From positions 1-16,547 of the forward strand of contig JAGTUY010000281.1 of NCBI GenBank assembly GCA_018224455.1: DNA of 16,547 nt, in the 5' to 3' direction. Position 1 is the first letter of the stretch. The number at the start of each line of letters is the position of its first letter. The DNA comes from Desulfosarcina sp. Lineage in GTDB: Bacteria; Desulfobacterota; Desulfobacteria; Desulfobacterales; Desulfosarcinaceae. Both the position numbers and the translations under genes were made by a program. The notes beneath the pieces are model-generated. The model did not search any database. It had not been told where the DNA came from and saw nothing but the letters and a program-made list of their open reading frames with translations. Shown one piece after another: positions 1 through 7,089 of the stretch.

Positions 1-30
1 CGATTTGCAGTCGGCCCAGGATGCCTTATT

Positions 31-60
31 TTGAACAGTAATTGTCTCACTGAATATGCT
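31..60 (+). promoter_or_regulatory. possible sigma70-type promoter for the EF-hand gene
   Basis: TTGAAC at 31-36 and TATGCT at 55-60 are separated by 18 bases; each matches the bacterial consensus at four of six positions. The pair lies about 60 bases upstream of the only plus-strand gene. This is a weak match found by eye, and the real promoter could lie left of the window. Confidence 0.25.
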
Positions 61-121
61 GGGTCTATTAACGGTGGGATTTTGATTGGTAGAAGTGAAT
101 AATCAGAAAGGATGAGATCTT

Positions 122-403
122 ATGAGAAAATTGTCTGTGACGGTCCTGATATCGATAGCCATTCTTGGCGGTGGTTGTGGCCACAACAAATTTCACCAGG
201 GTTCAATGCCCGATCCCGGACCCTACATGATCCATTTCCATGAACTGGATGCCGATGGCGATGACGCGCTGACCAGGACGGAGTTCAAACAACGGTTCCC
301 GGATGCCACCGCGGATGTGTTTGAGGCTGTTGATCTGGATGGTGACGATATCATTGATCATGATGAGTGGCACGGCTTTAAGGAAGCCCATAAAAATGGG
401 TGA
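122..403 (+). CDS. small EF-hand calcium-binding lipoprotein-like protein
   Basis: This 93-residue protein has a short basic N-terminus (MRKL), a hydrophobic stretch at residues 5-16 and a cysteine at 19 preceded by LGGG, which suggests a signal peptide with a lipobox. Glycine at the -3 position is not ideal for a lipobox, so lipidation is uncertain. Two canonical EF-hand loops follow: residues 43-54 (D-x-D-x-D...E) and 71-82 (D-x-D-x-D...E), both with the acidic residue at position 12, so paired calcium binding in the envelope is likely. An AAAGGA sequence about 9 bases upstream supports the start. The gene is transcribed toward the minus-strand cluster and is separated from it by a terminator, so no functional link to the cluster is implied. 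The protein family is recognised only at domain level; the biological role is unknown. Confidence 0.8.
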   Translation: MRKLSVTVLISIAILGGGCGHNKFHQGSMPDPGPYMIHFHELDADGDDALTRTEFKQRFPDATADVFEAVDLDGDDIIDHDEWHGFKEAHKNG

Positions 404-454
404 CGGGCTTCGTTCCGAATCGCCGTTTGTATCTATTTGATGTGGCAGATAAGA

Positions 455-494
455 AAAAAGCGGACCGGATGCGTCACCTGCCGGTCCGCTTTTT
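455..494. terminator. bidirectional intrinsic terminator between convergent genes
   Basis: A perfect 14-bp inverted repeat has arms at 455-468 (AAAAAGCGGACCGG) and 481-494 (CCGGTCCGCTTTTT) around a 12-base loop. The GC-rich stem core is flanked by A-runs on the left and T-runs on the right, so it reads as a hairpin plus U-tract on both strands. It sits between the stop of the EF-hand gene and the stop of the leftmost minus-strand thiolase, and probably ends both transcripts. Confidence 0.9.
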
Positions 495-521
495 CAATGC
501 CGCATGGCAGTAGGATCTTTG

Positions 522-1712
522 TCAGCCAATTTTCAGAATCAGCGAGGCACCGCAGTCGCCGGCGGCACAACCCGTCCATAGCAGGTACCCGCCGCCTTGC
601 ATGACCGCCTCTTCGATACCTTCCATGATCAGCCTTGTGGCTGTGGATCCCTGGGGATGTCCGTAAACCACGGACGAGCCGTAGTTGTTGAAACCGTCGA
701 CGTCGATCTCCATCTTTCTGGCAAAATTGATGTCGTTGACCACAAAGGGATTGTGGGTCTTGATGACCTTGATGTCGCCGAGTGACAGGCCCGCTTTTCC
801 AAGGGCCATGCGGGCAGCCGGTACCGGTGCGGCAGCCATGTAGCCTTTCTTTTCCCTGGCGAAGCCGTATGCGATCACCTGGATGGGGATGGATGCGTCG
901 GCACTCAACCGTTCGGCATTCTCTTTGGTGGTGACCACCATGGAGGCGTTGCCGTCGGCCGGGTGGGTCTGGGCGCCGAAGCTCAGCACGCCGCCGGGCA
1001 CCAGGGGTTTGAGTTTGGCCAGACCCTCGGCGGTGGTGGGCATGATGCCTTCATCTTCTTCCACGAGGATGCTTTTCTTGCGTGAGAGCTGGATTTCGGC
1101 GGCGAACATGTACCGCTTTTGAAAGGCCCGGTCGTCGGCCAGGGCCATTTGGTACTGCTCGTAGCGACGCAGGGCCAGGCGGTCGCATTCTTCTTTGGTG
1201 ATGCCTTCTTCTTTGGCGACATTTTCCGCTGTTTCCACCATGCGCAGGCCCACATTGGGATCGGCATTGAAGTTGTCCATCAGCCAGTTCTCGCTGATCA
1301 CCTCACCGCCGGGGCCATTGGGGTTGGGCCAGATGGTGTGGGGTCCGTTGGAGGTGCGGTCGGTGGTGAGAACAAATGTATTGGACGCCATGCCAGTTTC
1401 GATGAAAGTGGCCGCCTGGAAAATGCAGGTGGTGCCGGTGGTGCAGGCCTGACTGACGGCGATGCCGGGAATGCCGCCGCAGCCCATCAAGGCGGCGGCG
1501 TAAGGTGCGCTGTAGAACTGGTGCAGCTGGCTGATGGTGTTGCCGAAGACCAGGTAGTCGAAGATGCCCGGCTCCCACTTCTTTTCCGCCATCCAGCGGG
1601 CGGCGGTCTTTGCGCCCAGCACGATGGAATTCTCGTTGGCCATAGCCCCCTGCCAGCGGCAGAAGGGGGTGGAGTAGTAACCTTTGTAAGGGATGAACGC
1701 TTTGCTTAACAT
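522..1712 (-). CDS. thiolase-family protein (acetyl-CoA acyltransferase-like) with atypical motifs
   Basis: This 396-residue protein has the length of a thiolase. The nucleophile motif is QACTTGTT with Cys90, and GHPQGSTATR with His352 matches the usual GHP(x)G motif. Two other motifs deviate. The NEAF-type Asn motif is replaced by HNPF (residues 320-323), and the C-terminal CxGGG loop is replaced by GCAAGDCGAS (381-390), which offers Cys382 and Cys387. Thiolases of this family carry out CoA-dependent cleavage or condensation of 3-oxoacyl-CoA in the cytoplasm. The reading frame stays open upstream to 2114, but that extension overlaps the preceding ligase gene and has abnormal composition. The ATG at 1712, 8 bases after AAGGAGG, is the true start. 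It is the last gene of the cluster, 58 bases after the acyl-CoA synthetase. It may finish the beta-oxidation-like part of the pathway; the substrate is unknown. Confidence 0.85.
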   Translation of the reverse strand: MLSKAFIPYKGYYSTPFCRWQGAMANENSIVLGAKTAARWMAEKKWEPGIFDYLVFGNTISQLHQFYSAPYAAALMGCGGIPGIAVSQACTTGTTCIFQAATFIETGMASNTFVLTTDRTSNGPHTIWPNPNGPGGEVISENWLMDNFNADPNVGLRMVETAENVAKEEGITKEECDRLALRRYEQYQMALADDRAFQKRYMFAAEIQLSRKKSILVEEDEGIMPTTAEGLAKLKPLVPGGVLSFGAQTHPADGNASMVVTTKENAERLSADASIPIQVIAYGFAREKKGYMAAAPVPAARMALGKAGLSLGDIKVIKTHNPFVVNDINFARKMEIDVDGFNNYGSSVVYGHPQGSTATRLIMEGIEEAVMQGGGYLLWTGCAAGDCGASLILKIG

Positions 1713-1720
1713 GTAAACAT

Positions 1721-1727
1721 CCTCCTT
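1721..1727 (-). promoter_or_regulatory. ribosome binding site deciding the thiolase start
   Basis: AAGGAGG (minus strand) lies 8 bases upstream of the ATG at 1712. It places the start there and rejects the roughly 130-residue upstream extension of the same open frame. Confidence 0.85.
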
Positions 1728-1770
1728 AAATAGATTGATACATTCAATACCTAATTTCGCAATTCCGCAA

Positions 1771-3366
1771 TCATTTTTCCGGGGCCGGGCAGCTGTCGGT
1801 TTCCGGGAACACCGGTTCACCGTCGGCATAGCTTTCTCGCAGGATCCGGTGAAGGATCTTTCCCGTAGCGGTGCGTGGCATCTGGTCCGGTTTGATGAAA
1901 AAGACCTGCTTGGGCCGCTTGTAGCCGGCCATCCGTTCGCGGCACCAATCGAATATGGTCGTTTCATTAATGTCCGAACCATCCATGGGTACCACCACCA
2001 CGGCCAGTTTTTCCCCCCATTTATCGTCGGGCAGGCTGATGGCGGCCACATCGAAAACATCCGGATGGCTGCCGACGGTCTCCTCCACCTCGCTGGGATA
2101 GACGTGCTCACCACCGGTGATGATCATGTTGTCCTTGCGGTCGACGATCTGGTAGAAGCCGTCCTCGTCCCTTTGGGCCATGTCGCCGGCGGAAAACCAG
2201 CCGTCCTTGAAGGCGGCGGCCGTTTTTTCGGGCAGCTTGTAGTACTCGTCAAAGAGCATGGGACCCTTGGAGTATAGCTCACCCACCTCGCACGGCGGCA
2301 CCTCGTTGCCCTGTACATCTAAAATCTTGACCCGGTCGGTGCCCAGGCTTTCGTAACCGATAGAGCCGAGCTTGCGCATCTGGTCCTCGGGCCGCAGGAC
2401 GGTTACGATTCCTGCTTCGGTGGAACCGTAGCCCTCGTAAAGCGCTACCCCGGGGAAGAACTCCATGATGGTGGTCTTCATCGTTTTTCTCACCGGGGCG
2501 GAGCTGCAGAGCAGCTTTTTGATGGAACGGGTATCCCGCTTGCGGCCTTCATCGGAGACATTAAGGATCAGGTTATAGTGGGTGGGGATCAGGGATATAA
2601 AGGTTATCTTCTCTCTTTCCACGATCTCCAGAATCTCATCGGGTCGGAATGAACGGGCGGGGTGGATGTAAACCGTGGCGCCGATATAGGTGAAGGTGAA
2701 GGTGAAGAAGGTGGAGTTGATGTGGCACAGGGGCATGACGTTCATGCAAACGTCACGCTGATCGAACCCGAAGTCCACGGCGTTGATCAGGTAGAAGGCG
2801 ATGTGGGATTCGTGTGAGCGAACCACGCCTTTGGGTTTTCCGGTGGTGCCCGAGGTGTAGATGAGAATCCAGGTGTCGGAAGGGAGAACCTGCACGTCCG
2901 GTTCGTCCTCCAAGGCGCTGTCGATCAGTGCTTCGTATTCACGGTAGCCTGCTTTGGGCCGGTCCACGACGATGTAATTCTCCGGTGGGATCTGGTCCAA
3001 CTGATCCTTGATGGCGTCCACGCAAGGGGTGAATTCGTGGTGCACGGCCATGGCTTTGGCGTCTGCATTGTTGACGATGTAAGCCACTTCAGGCCCCACC
3101 AAACGGAAATTCACCGGGACGATGACGATGCCCGTCTTGGCTGTGGCCAGATAGAACTCAATGATTTCGATGCTGTTTTCCATGAGCACGGCCAGTTTGT
3201 CGCCTTTTTTCAGGCCCATCTGCATGAGGCGGTAGGCCAGGCGGTTGACCCGGCGATTCACTTCTGGGTAGGTGAAACGCCGCCGGGCATCGCACAGCGC
3301 CATGGTTTGCGGTAGATTCTTGGCGTTCATTTTGAGCTGTTGTCCCAGGTTCATCCAATGGGCCAT
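1771..3366 (-). CDS. AMP-forming acyl-CoA synthetase (fatty/aromatic acid-CoA ligase family)
   Basis: The 531-residue protein is a full-length ANL-superfamily adenylating ligase that converts a carboxylic acid, ATP and CoA to acyl-CoA, AMP and PPi. Visible motifs in order are the P-loop YTSGTTGKPKG (170-180), the adenine-binding GYGSTEAG (312-319), the GD of motif A8 (Asp395) with the hinge region RKDNMIITGGEHVYP (410-424), and the C-terminal PRTATGK with catalytic Lys503. AAGGAA upstream of the ATG supports the start. It is preceded by a 217-bp spacer holding repeat arrays and followed after 58 bases by the thiolase, so the two are probably co-transcribed. The overall style is that of class I FadD-like/cyclohexanecarboxylate-type ligases. 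The acid substrate cannot be read from sequence; a medium-chain, alicyclic or aromatic acid fits the context. Confidence 0.92.
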   Translation of the reverse strand: MAHWMNLGQQLKMNAKNLPQTMALCDARRRFTYPEVNRRVNRLAYRLMQMGLKKGDKLAVLMENSIEIIEFYLATAKTGIVIVPVNFRLVGPEVAYIVNNADAKAMAVHHEFTPCVDAIKDQLDQIPPENYIVVDRPKAGYREYEALIDSALEDEPDVQVLPSDTWILIYTSGTTGKPKGVVRSHESHIAFYLINAVDFGFDQRDVCMNVMPLCHINSTFFTFTFTYIGATVYIHPARSFRPDEILEIVEREKITFISLIPTHYNLILNVSDEGRKRDTRSIKKLLCSSAPVRKTMKTTIMEFFPGVALYEGYGSTEAGIVTVLRPEDQMRKLGSIGYESLGTDRVKILDVQGNEVPPCEVGELYSKGPMLFDEYYKLPEKTAAAFKDGWFSAGDMAQRDEDGFYQIVDRKDNMIITGGEHVYPSEVEETVGSHPDVFDVAAISLPDDKWGEKLAVVVVPMDGSDINETTIFDWCRERMAGYKRPKQVFFIKPDQMPRTATGKILHRILRESYADGEPVFPETDSCPAPEK

Positions 3367-3386
3367 GGGGTGTTCCTTAGGTTGAA

Positions 3387-3526
3387 GGGTTCGGGGTTTG
3401 GGGTTCTGGGTTCAGGGTTCGGGGTTCAGGGTTCGGTGTTCTGGGTTCTGGGGTCAGGGTTCGGGGTTCGGGGTTCTGGGTTCTGGGTTCGGGGTTCAGG
3501 GTTAAGGGTTCTGGGTTAGTGGTTCG
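3387..3526. repeat. 20-unit heptamer tandem array (GGGTTCD)
   Basis: Twenty heptamers run without any phase slip for exactly 140 bases. The consensus on the plus strand is GGGTTC followed by a variable seventh base that is G, T or A but never C. Variant units include GGGTTTG, GTGTTCT, GGGGTCA, GGGTTAA, GGGTTAG and a last TGGTTCG. The array lies between the start of the AMP-forming ligase and the stop of the ADP-forming synthetase. The plus strand carries G3 runs every seven bases, which could form G-quadruplexes; the transcript of the cluster would carry the C-rich copy. There are no spacers of CRISPR type. Its function is unknown. Confidence 0.95.
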
Positions 3527-3541
3527 AGGAGAAGATCAACT

Positions 3542-3581
3542 AATCCAACCAGCTAAACCAATCCAACCGATCGAACCAATC
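3542..3581. repeat. short 9-bp periodic array (NNNNNAACC)
   Basis: Four consecutive 9-mers end in AACC: AATCCAACC, AGCTAAACC, AATCCAACC and GATCGAACC, followed by a partial AATC that stops just before the stop codon of the ADP-forming synthetase. On the minus strand these read GGTTNNNNN. The array faces the GGGTTCD array across a 15-base gap and has opposite strand bias, so the two could pair weakly. Confidence 0.6.
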
Positions 3582-3583
3582 TG

Positions 3584-5656
3584 CTATAGCGCAATCCGCG
3601 CATCCACCGCCACGGCCCCTTTCTCGAAGGCCATGACCGGATTCAGGTCCAGCTCTCTGATCTGTGGGAAGTCTGTTACCAGCTTGGACAGCCGTTGAAT
3701 CAGGTCGACCAGGGCGGTTTTGTCCACCGGTTTTTGGCCGCGCACGCCGTCGAGCAGGGCGGATGCTTGGATGCCGTCGACCATTTCCCGGGCTTCTGCG
3801 TCGGTAACCGGGGTGAGGTTGAATATAACGTCCCCGAGCACGTCGACGAAAATGCCGCCGAGGCCAAACATGACCAGATGCCCCACACCGGGCTCGGCCT
3901 TGGCGCCCAGGATCACTTCCCGGCCGCCGGGTACAAACTGTTGGACGAAAAAGCGCAGGTCCTGGGCGTCGATTCGTTCAATCATCATCGTTACGGCTTT
4001 CTTCACCGAATCCGCGTCGGTCAGGTTGACGGCTACACCGCCCATGTCGCTCTTGTGGACCACGGATGCGGCATCGGCCTTGAGGACCACCGGATAGCCG
4101 ATGGATTCGGCAGCGGCCACGGCGCCATCCAGATCACCGGCCATGCGCCAATCGGGGACATCGATGCCATAGGCTTCGAGGATTTCGTAAACTTGATCCG
4201 CAGCCAGCATCGGCTGGCCGTCGGCCCGGTCGAAAATCGCACGGGCACTATCGGTGTCCACGTCAGCGTATGACCGGACCCGGCCGGGCACCCGGTCAAG
4301 GATCTGGCGATAGCGCACCAGGGCGACCAGCGCACGGGCGGCATCACTGGGCAGGGCGAAGCAGGGCACCCCGCCGGCTTTGAGGATGGCTTCGGTCTCA
4401 GCCCATTGGCGCCGGTCGGTCATCAGGTTGCATACCATGGGCTTGATCTGACGCTGGTTGACCTGGGCAATGGCCGTGGCAATACTGTCCGTGTCCATGA
4501 AAAAGGGCGTAACGAAATTGACCAGCACGCAGTCGAAGCTGTCGTCGGCCATCATGGCATCCAGACATCTGCCAAAGTGTTCGGCGGTGCCGGTGGCGAG
4601 CACATCCACAGGATTGCTCACCGTGGCCTCCGGATAGAGTGTCTCCTTAAGCAGCGCCTTGGTTTTTTCCGACAGGGGGGGAAGGGTCAGTCCGGCATCC
4701 ACCAGGATGTCGGTGGCGATGACCGCCGGCCCGCCGGTGTTGGTGATGATGCCGACCCGGTTGCCCTTCGGGATGGGTTGCGACCCGAAAGCGATGGCCG
4801 CGTTGATCAGCTGACCTTCATCCCGGAAATCTACGATGCCGGCCTTCTTGAAGATCAGGTCCGTGGCCATGTCCGCCTTAGCCAGACCGCCGGTGTGGGA
4901 AGCTGCCGCCTTGGCGCCCTCCATGGTGCGGCCGGCCTTCATGGCCAGCACGGGCTTTTTTGCCGCCGCTGCTTTGACGGCCCCGAAGAAATCCATGGGG
5001 TCCCTGAGGCCCTCGACATAGGTGACAATGACCCGGGTGCCCGTGTCGTCGGCCAGATAGCGGATGATTTCCGGGATGGAGATATCGCAGGCGTTGCCGT
5101 TGGATGCATAGATGCGTGTGCCCACCTGCATGGCCGAAAATCCCTGGTGGATCACTTCGGCCACCCCGCCGGACAGGGCTACGATGGAGATATGCCCCGG
5201 CTCGGGAAAGGTGAATGTGAAATTGCAGTAGGCCCGCACGGCCGGGTCTGAATTGATGATGCCCTGGCAGTTGGGGCCGAAGATGCGGATGCCGTAAGCC
5301 TTGGCTTTTTCCAGAAAGCCCTTTTCTATTTCGGCGCCTTCGGGGCCGGTTTCGGAAAAACCGCCTGAGTTGATGATGATGTGCTTGACACCCTTTTTGC
5401 CGCAGTCTTCAACGGCCATGGGCACGAACTTGGCAGGGATCACCATGTGGGCCACATCCACCTGTCCGGGAACGTCGAGAATCGATTTGTAGGCCTTGAT
5501 CCCGCGGATTTCGTCGGCTTTGGGGTTGATGGGGTAGATCCCCCCCTGGTAACCGAAATCCAGAAGGTTCTTGATCACCCGGTTGCCGATGTGGAGTTCT
5601 TTTCCGGATGCACCGATGACCGCGACGCCTTTGGGGTTGAATAAGCTATCCAGCAT
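3584..5656 (-). CDS. ADP-forming acyl-CoA synthetase (acetyl-CoA synthetase ACD type), fused alpha-beta
   Basis: At 690 residues this is the fused alpha-beta form of the NDP-forming acyl-CoA synthetase family, which interconverts acyl-CoA + ADP + Pi and acid + CoA + ATP. Residues 1-130 form the CoA-binding Rossmann domain (GVAVIGASGK near 10-19), residues 150-460 the succinyl-CoA-ligase-like domain, and residues 480-690 the ATP-grasp domain. The two phosphate-relay histidines of the family are visible: His254 in SHTGGLA and His534 in VVHKSDMGG. AAGGAG upstream supports the ATG. In fermentative and syntrophic anaerobes this enzyme conserves energy from acyl-CoA products. Here it could also recycle CoA or activate an aromatic acid cheaply. 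It follows the BcrB-like gene by 73 bases. The family assignment is secure; the acyl group is unknown. Confidence 0.93.
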   Translation of the reverse strand: MLDSLFNPKGVAVIGASGKELHIGNRVIKNLLDFGYQGGIYPINPKADEIRGIKAYKSILDVPGQVDVAHMVIPAKFVPMAVEDCGKKGVKHIIINSGGFSETGPEGAEIEKGFLEKAKAYGIRIFGPNCQGIINSDPAVRAYCNFTFTFPEPGHISIVALSGGVAEVIHQGFSAMQVGTRIYASNGNACDISIPEIIRYLADDTGTRVIVTYVEGLRDPMDFFGAVKAAAAKKPVLAMKAGRTMEGAKAAASHTGGLAKADMATDLIFKKAGIVDFRDEGQLINAAIAFGSQPIPKGNRVGIITNTGGPAVIATDILVDAGLTLPPLSEKTKALLKETLYPEATVSNPVDVLATGTAEHFGRCLDAMMADDSFDCVLVNFVTPFFMDTDSIATAIAQVNQRQIKPMVCNLMTDRRQWAETEAILKAGGVPCFALPSDAARALVALVRYRQILDRVPGRVRSYADVDTDSARAIFDRADGQPMLAADQVYEILEAYGIDVPDWRMAGDLDGAVAAAESIGYPVVLKADAASVVHKSDMGGVAVNLTDADSVKKAVTMMIERIDAQDLRFFVQQFVPGGREVILGAKAEPGVGHLVMFGLGGIFVDVLGDVIFNLTPVTDAEAREMVDGIQASALLDGVRGQKPVDKTALVDLIQRLSKLVTDFPQIRELDLNPVMAFEKGAVAVDARIAL

Positions 5657-5729
5657 GATCTTCGCTCCTTTAATTGAACCCCGAATTCAAAATTAAACTT
5701 ACCGACGATTTCAATCCGCAATTCTCGGT

Positions 5730-6977
5730 TTATTTGTTTTCCGCCAACTGCTCGATGAAGGCCTCCACATTCGTCTTGGTCTGCTCGTCGGAAATCAGGC
5801 GCAGGTCGTTCAGGTCGCCGTTGATGGTCAGGCTGGGGATGCCGGACTGCCGTTCAATGCGCTGGGGCATGCCATAACGGCAGTTGGAGTTGTTGGGACA
5901 GGTTTTGGCGTCATGGTAGATAATGCCGTCCACCTTGAAGAACTCCAGCATGTTGCGGATATATGCTTCCTTGGGTGCGTCGGCACGCACGATGAACAGC
6001 TCCGTGTAGGCCCGGGCCATTGAGTTGAAGGGATCATCCGGATCCAGGGCGGAGAAAATCCACGAGTTGCAGTAGGTCGAGGCCAGCACGTTGGTTTTCA
6101 GGGCGGCGAACATCTTGGCATGGGCGGACAGCCGACCCCACACGGGCATGCCGTCCCAATAGATCCGGAATTGTTCGTCTTCGATGGCGCCTTCCTTGTC
6201 GGCGATACGATGATTCAGTTCCGCCAGCAGGGTGCGATAGCAGTCGTTGGCCCGCTGGGTTCCCCGACCCACCACGGCGGCGCCCATCAAGGTGGTCCCA
6301 TCGAAAAAGGTGAGGGGGGAGGGGACGGCGGCGGCCGTATCGAGCACCTGCTTCCAAAGATCCGAGCACTCCCTGGACAGAGCCACGGTCTCCTTGAACC
6401 GATCCATGTCTAATGTATTCCCGATGACGTGCGCCAGCGGCGGGATCAGATCTTCCATCTGTTTGGCGATGGATTTCACGTGGGCCTCTTCCACCGCCTG
6501 GATGCCCACATAAGAGTGGACGCCCACCACCGGTACGTCGTACGCTTCACTGTAGAAATTGAACCAGTCCTGCACGTCGCGGCACTGGTTGGTGTTGAAC
6601 ACCAGCACATCCGGCTTGGGCGGGCCCTGGATGCCTTCGAAGATGTTGGCCAGGGGGGAGACTTTTTCCAGGTAGGCACCGATATCCGCAGTGAGGTAGG
6701 AGCAGATGTCCGGCGAATAGCCCACGGCGTTGGCCTTGGGAATCAGCTCCGTGGCCATGCGCGAGGATCCCAGCATGGCCGAGTGGGTTTCGGGGAAATA
6801 GACCAGGAACCCCATGGCCCGCAGAATCTCCGCCGGTCCCACACTGGTGCACCAGGCGATCTTTCGCTCGCCGGTTTTGGCGGCGTTGTCCAGCTCGTAG
6901 TAATAATCGGCCATGAACTTGCCCAGCACCTTGGACGATTCTAATCGTTTCAGTTTGATCTTTTTCTCTTCGGTCAT
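5730..6977 (-). CDS. BcrB/HgdB-like FeS protein (benzoyl-CoA reductase / 2-hydroxyacyl-CoA dehydratase family)
   Basis: The 415-residue protein belongs to the HgdB/BcrB fold family, whose members use ATP-activated electrons to reduce aromatic thioesters or to dehydrate 2-hydroxyacyl-CoAs radically. Motifs include WCTSVGPAE (41-49), GYSPDICSYLTADIG (86-100), NTNQCRDVQDW (128-138), FFDGTTLMG (224-232), WDGMPVWGRL (274-283), STYCNSW (300-306) and DAKTCPNNSNCRYGMP (356-371). Cysteines are at 43, 92, 132, 204, 246, 303, 360 and 366; 43, 92 and 360 are the best candidates for cluster ligands. From memory of the families, these phrases look more like BcrB/BadE/BzdO than dehydratases. The ATPase activator is directly upstream, but the second catalytic subunit (BcrC or HgdA type) found in characterised enzymes is not in the window. 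It could work as a homodimer, as in double-cubane-cluster proteins, or with a partner encoded elsewhere. GGAGG precedes the ATG. Substrate unknown. Confidence 0.88.
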   Translation of the reverse strand: MTEEKKIKLKRLESSKVLGKFMADYYYELDNAAKTGERKIAWCTSVGPAEILRAMGFLVYFPETHSAMLGSSRMATELIPKANAVGYSPDICSYLTADIGAYLEKVSPLANIFEGIQGPPKPDVLVFNTNQCRDVQDWFNFYSEAYDVPVVGVHSYVGIQAVEEAHVKSIAKQMEDLIPPLAHVIGNTLDMDRFKETVALSRECSDLWKQVLDTAAAVPSPLTFFDGTTLMGAAVVGRGTQRANDCYRTLLAELNHRIADKEGAIEDEQFRIYWDGMPVWGRLSAHAKMFAALKTNVLASTYCNSWIFSALDPDDPFNSMARAYTELFIVRADAPKEAYIRNMLEFFKVDGIIYHDAKTCPNNSNCRYGMPQRIERQSGIPSLTINGDLNDLRLISDEQTKTNVEAFIEQLAENK

Positions 6978-6999
6978 ACCTTACCTCCGGTAAGATCAT

Positions 7000-7089
7000 T
7001 GAGGGATTGGGTATTGGGGAATTGAGGAATTGGCGGTTGAAAAATCCTTTTTTTTAATCCCTCAATCCCTCAATTCCCAATCTCTTAAT
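7000..7089. repeat. inverted low-complexity repeat arms between the ATPase and BcrB-like genes
   Basis: The left arm (about 7000-7038) holds G-rich units ending in ATTG or GTTG; the right arm (about 7055-7089) holds the opposing units AATCCCTC and AATTCCC. On the minus strand the 11-base word ATTGAGGGATT occurs twice on one side, and its perfect complement AATCCCTCAAT occurs on the other. A longer pairing of about 14 bp with one bulge is also possible. The right arm runs into the last codons of the ATPase gene. It may be an RNA hairpin that alters expression or stability between the two genes; it lacks the compact GC stem and U-tract of a standard terminator. Confidence 0.75.

Noticed and set aside
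1713..2114. N-terminal extension of the thiolase frame up to 2114
   Set aside because: It overlaps the AMP-ligase gene, is rich in Trp, Arg and Ser unlike a thiolase, and a perfect AAGGAGG precedes the ATG at 1712.
3387..3526. CRISPR array
   Set aside because: The 7-base units are directly contiguous with no spacers, and no cas gene is present.
4406..5251. Plus-strand open frame of 281 codons
   Set aside because: It is antisense to the ADP-forming synthetase, which has both phosphate-relay histidines and intact domains.
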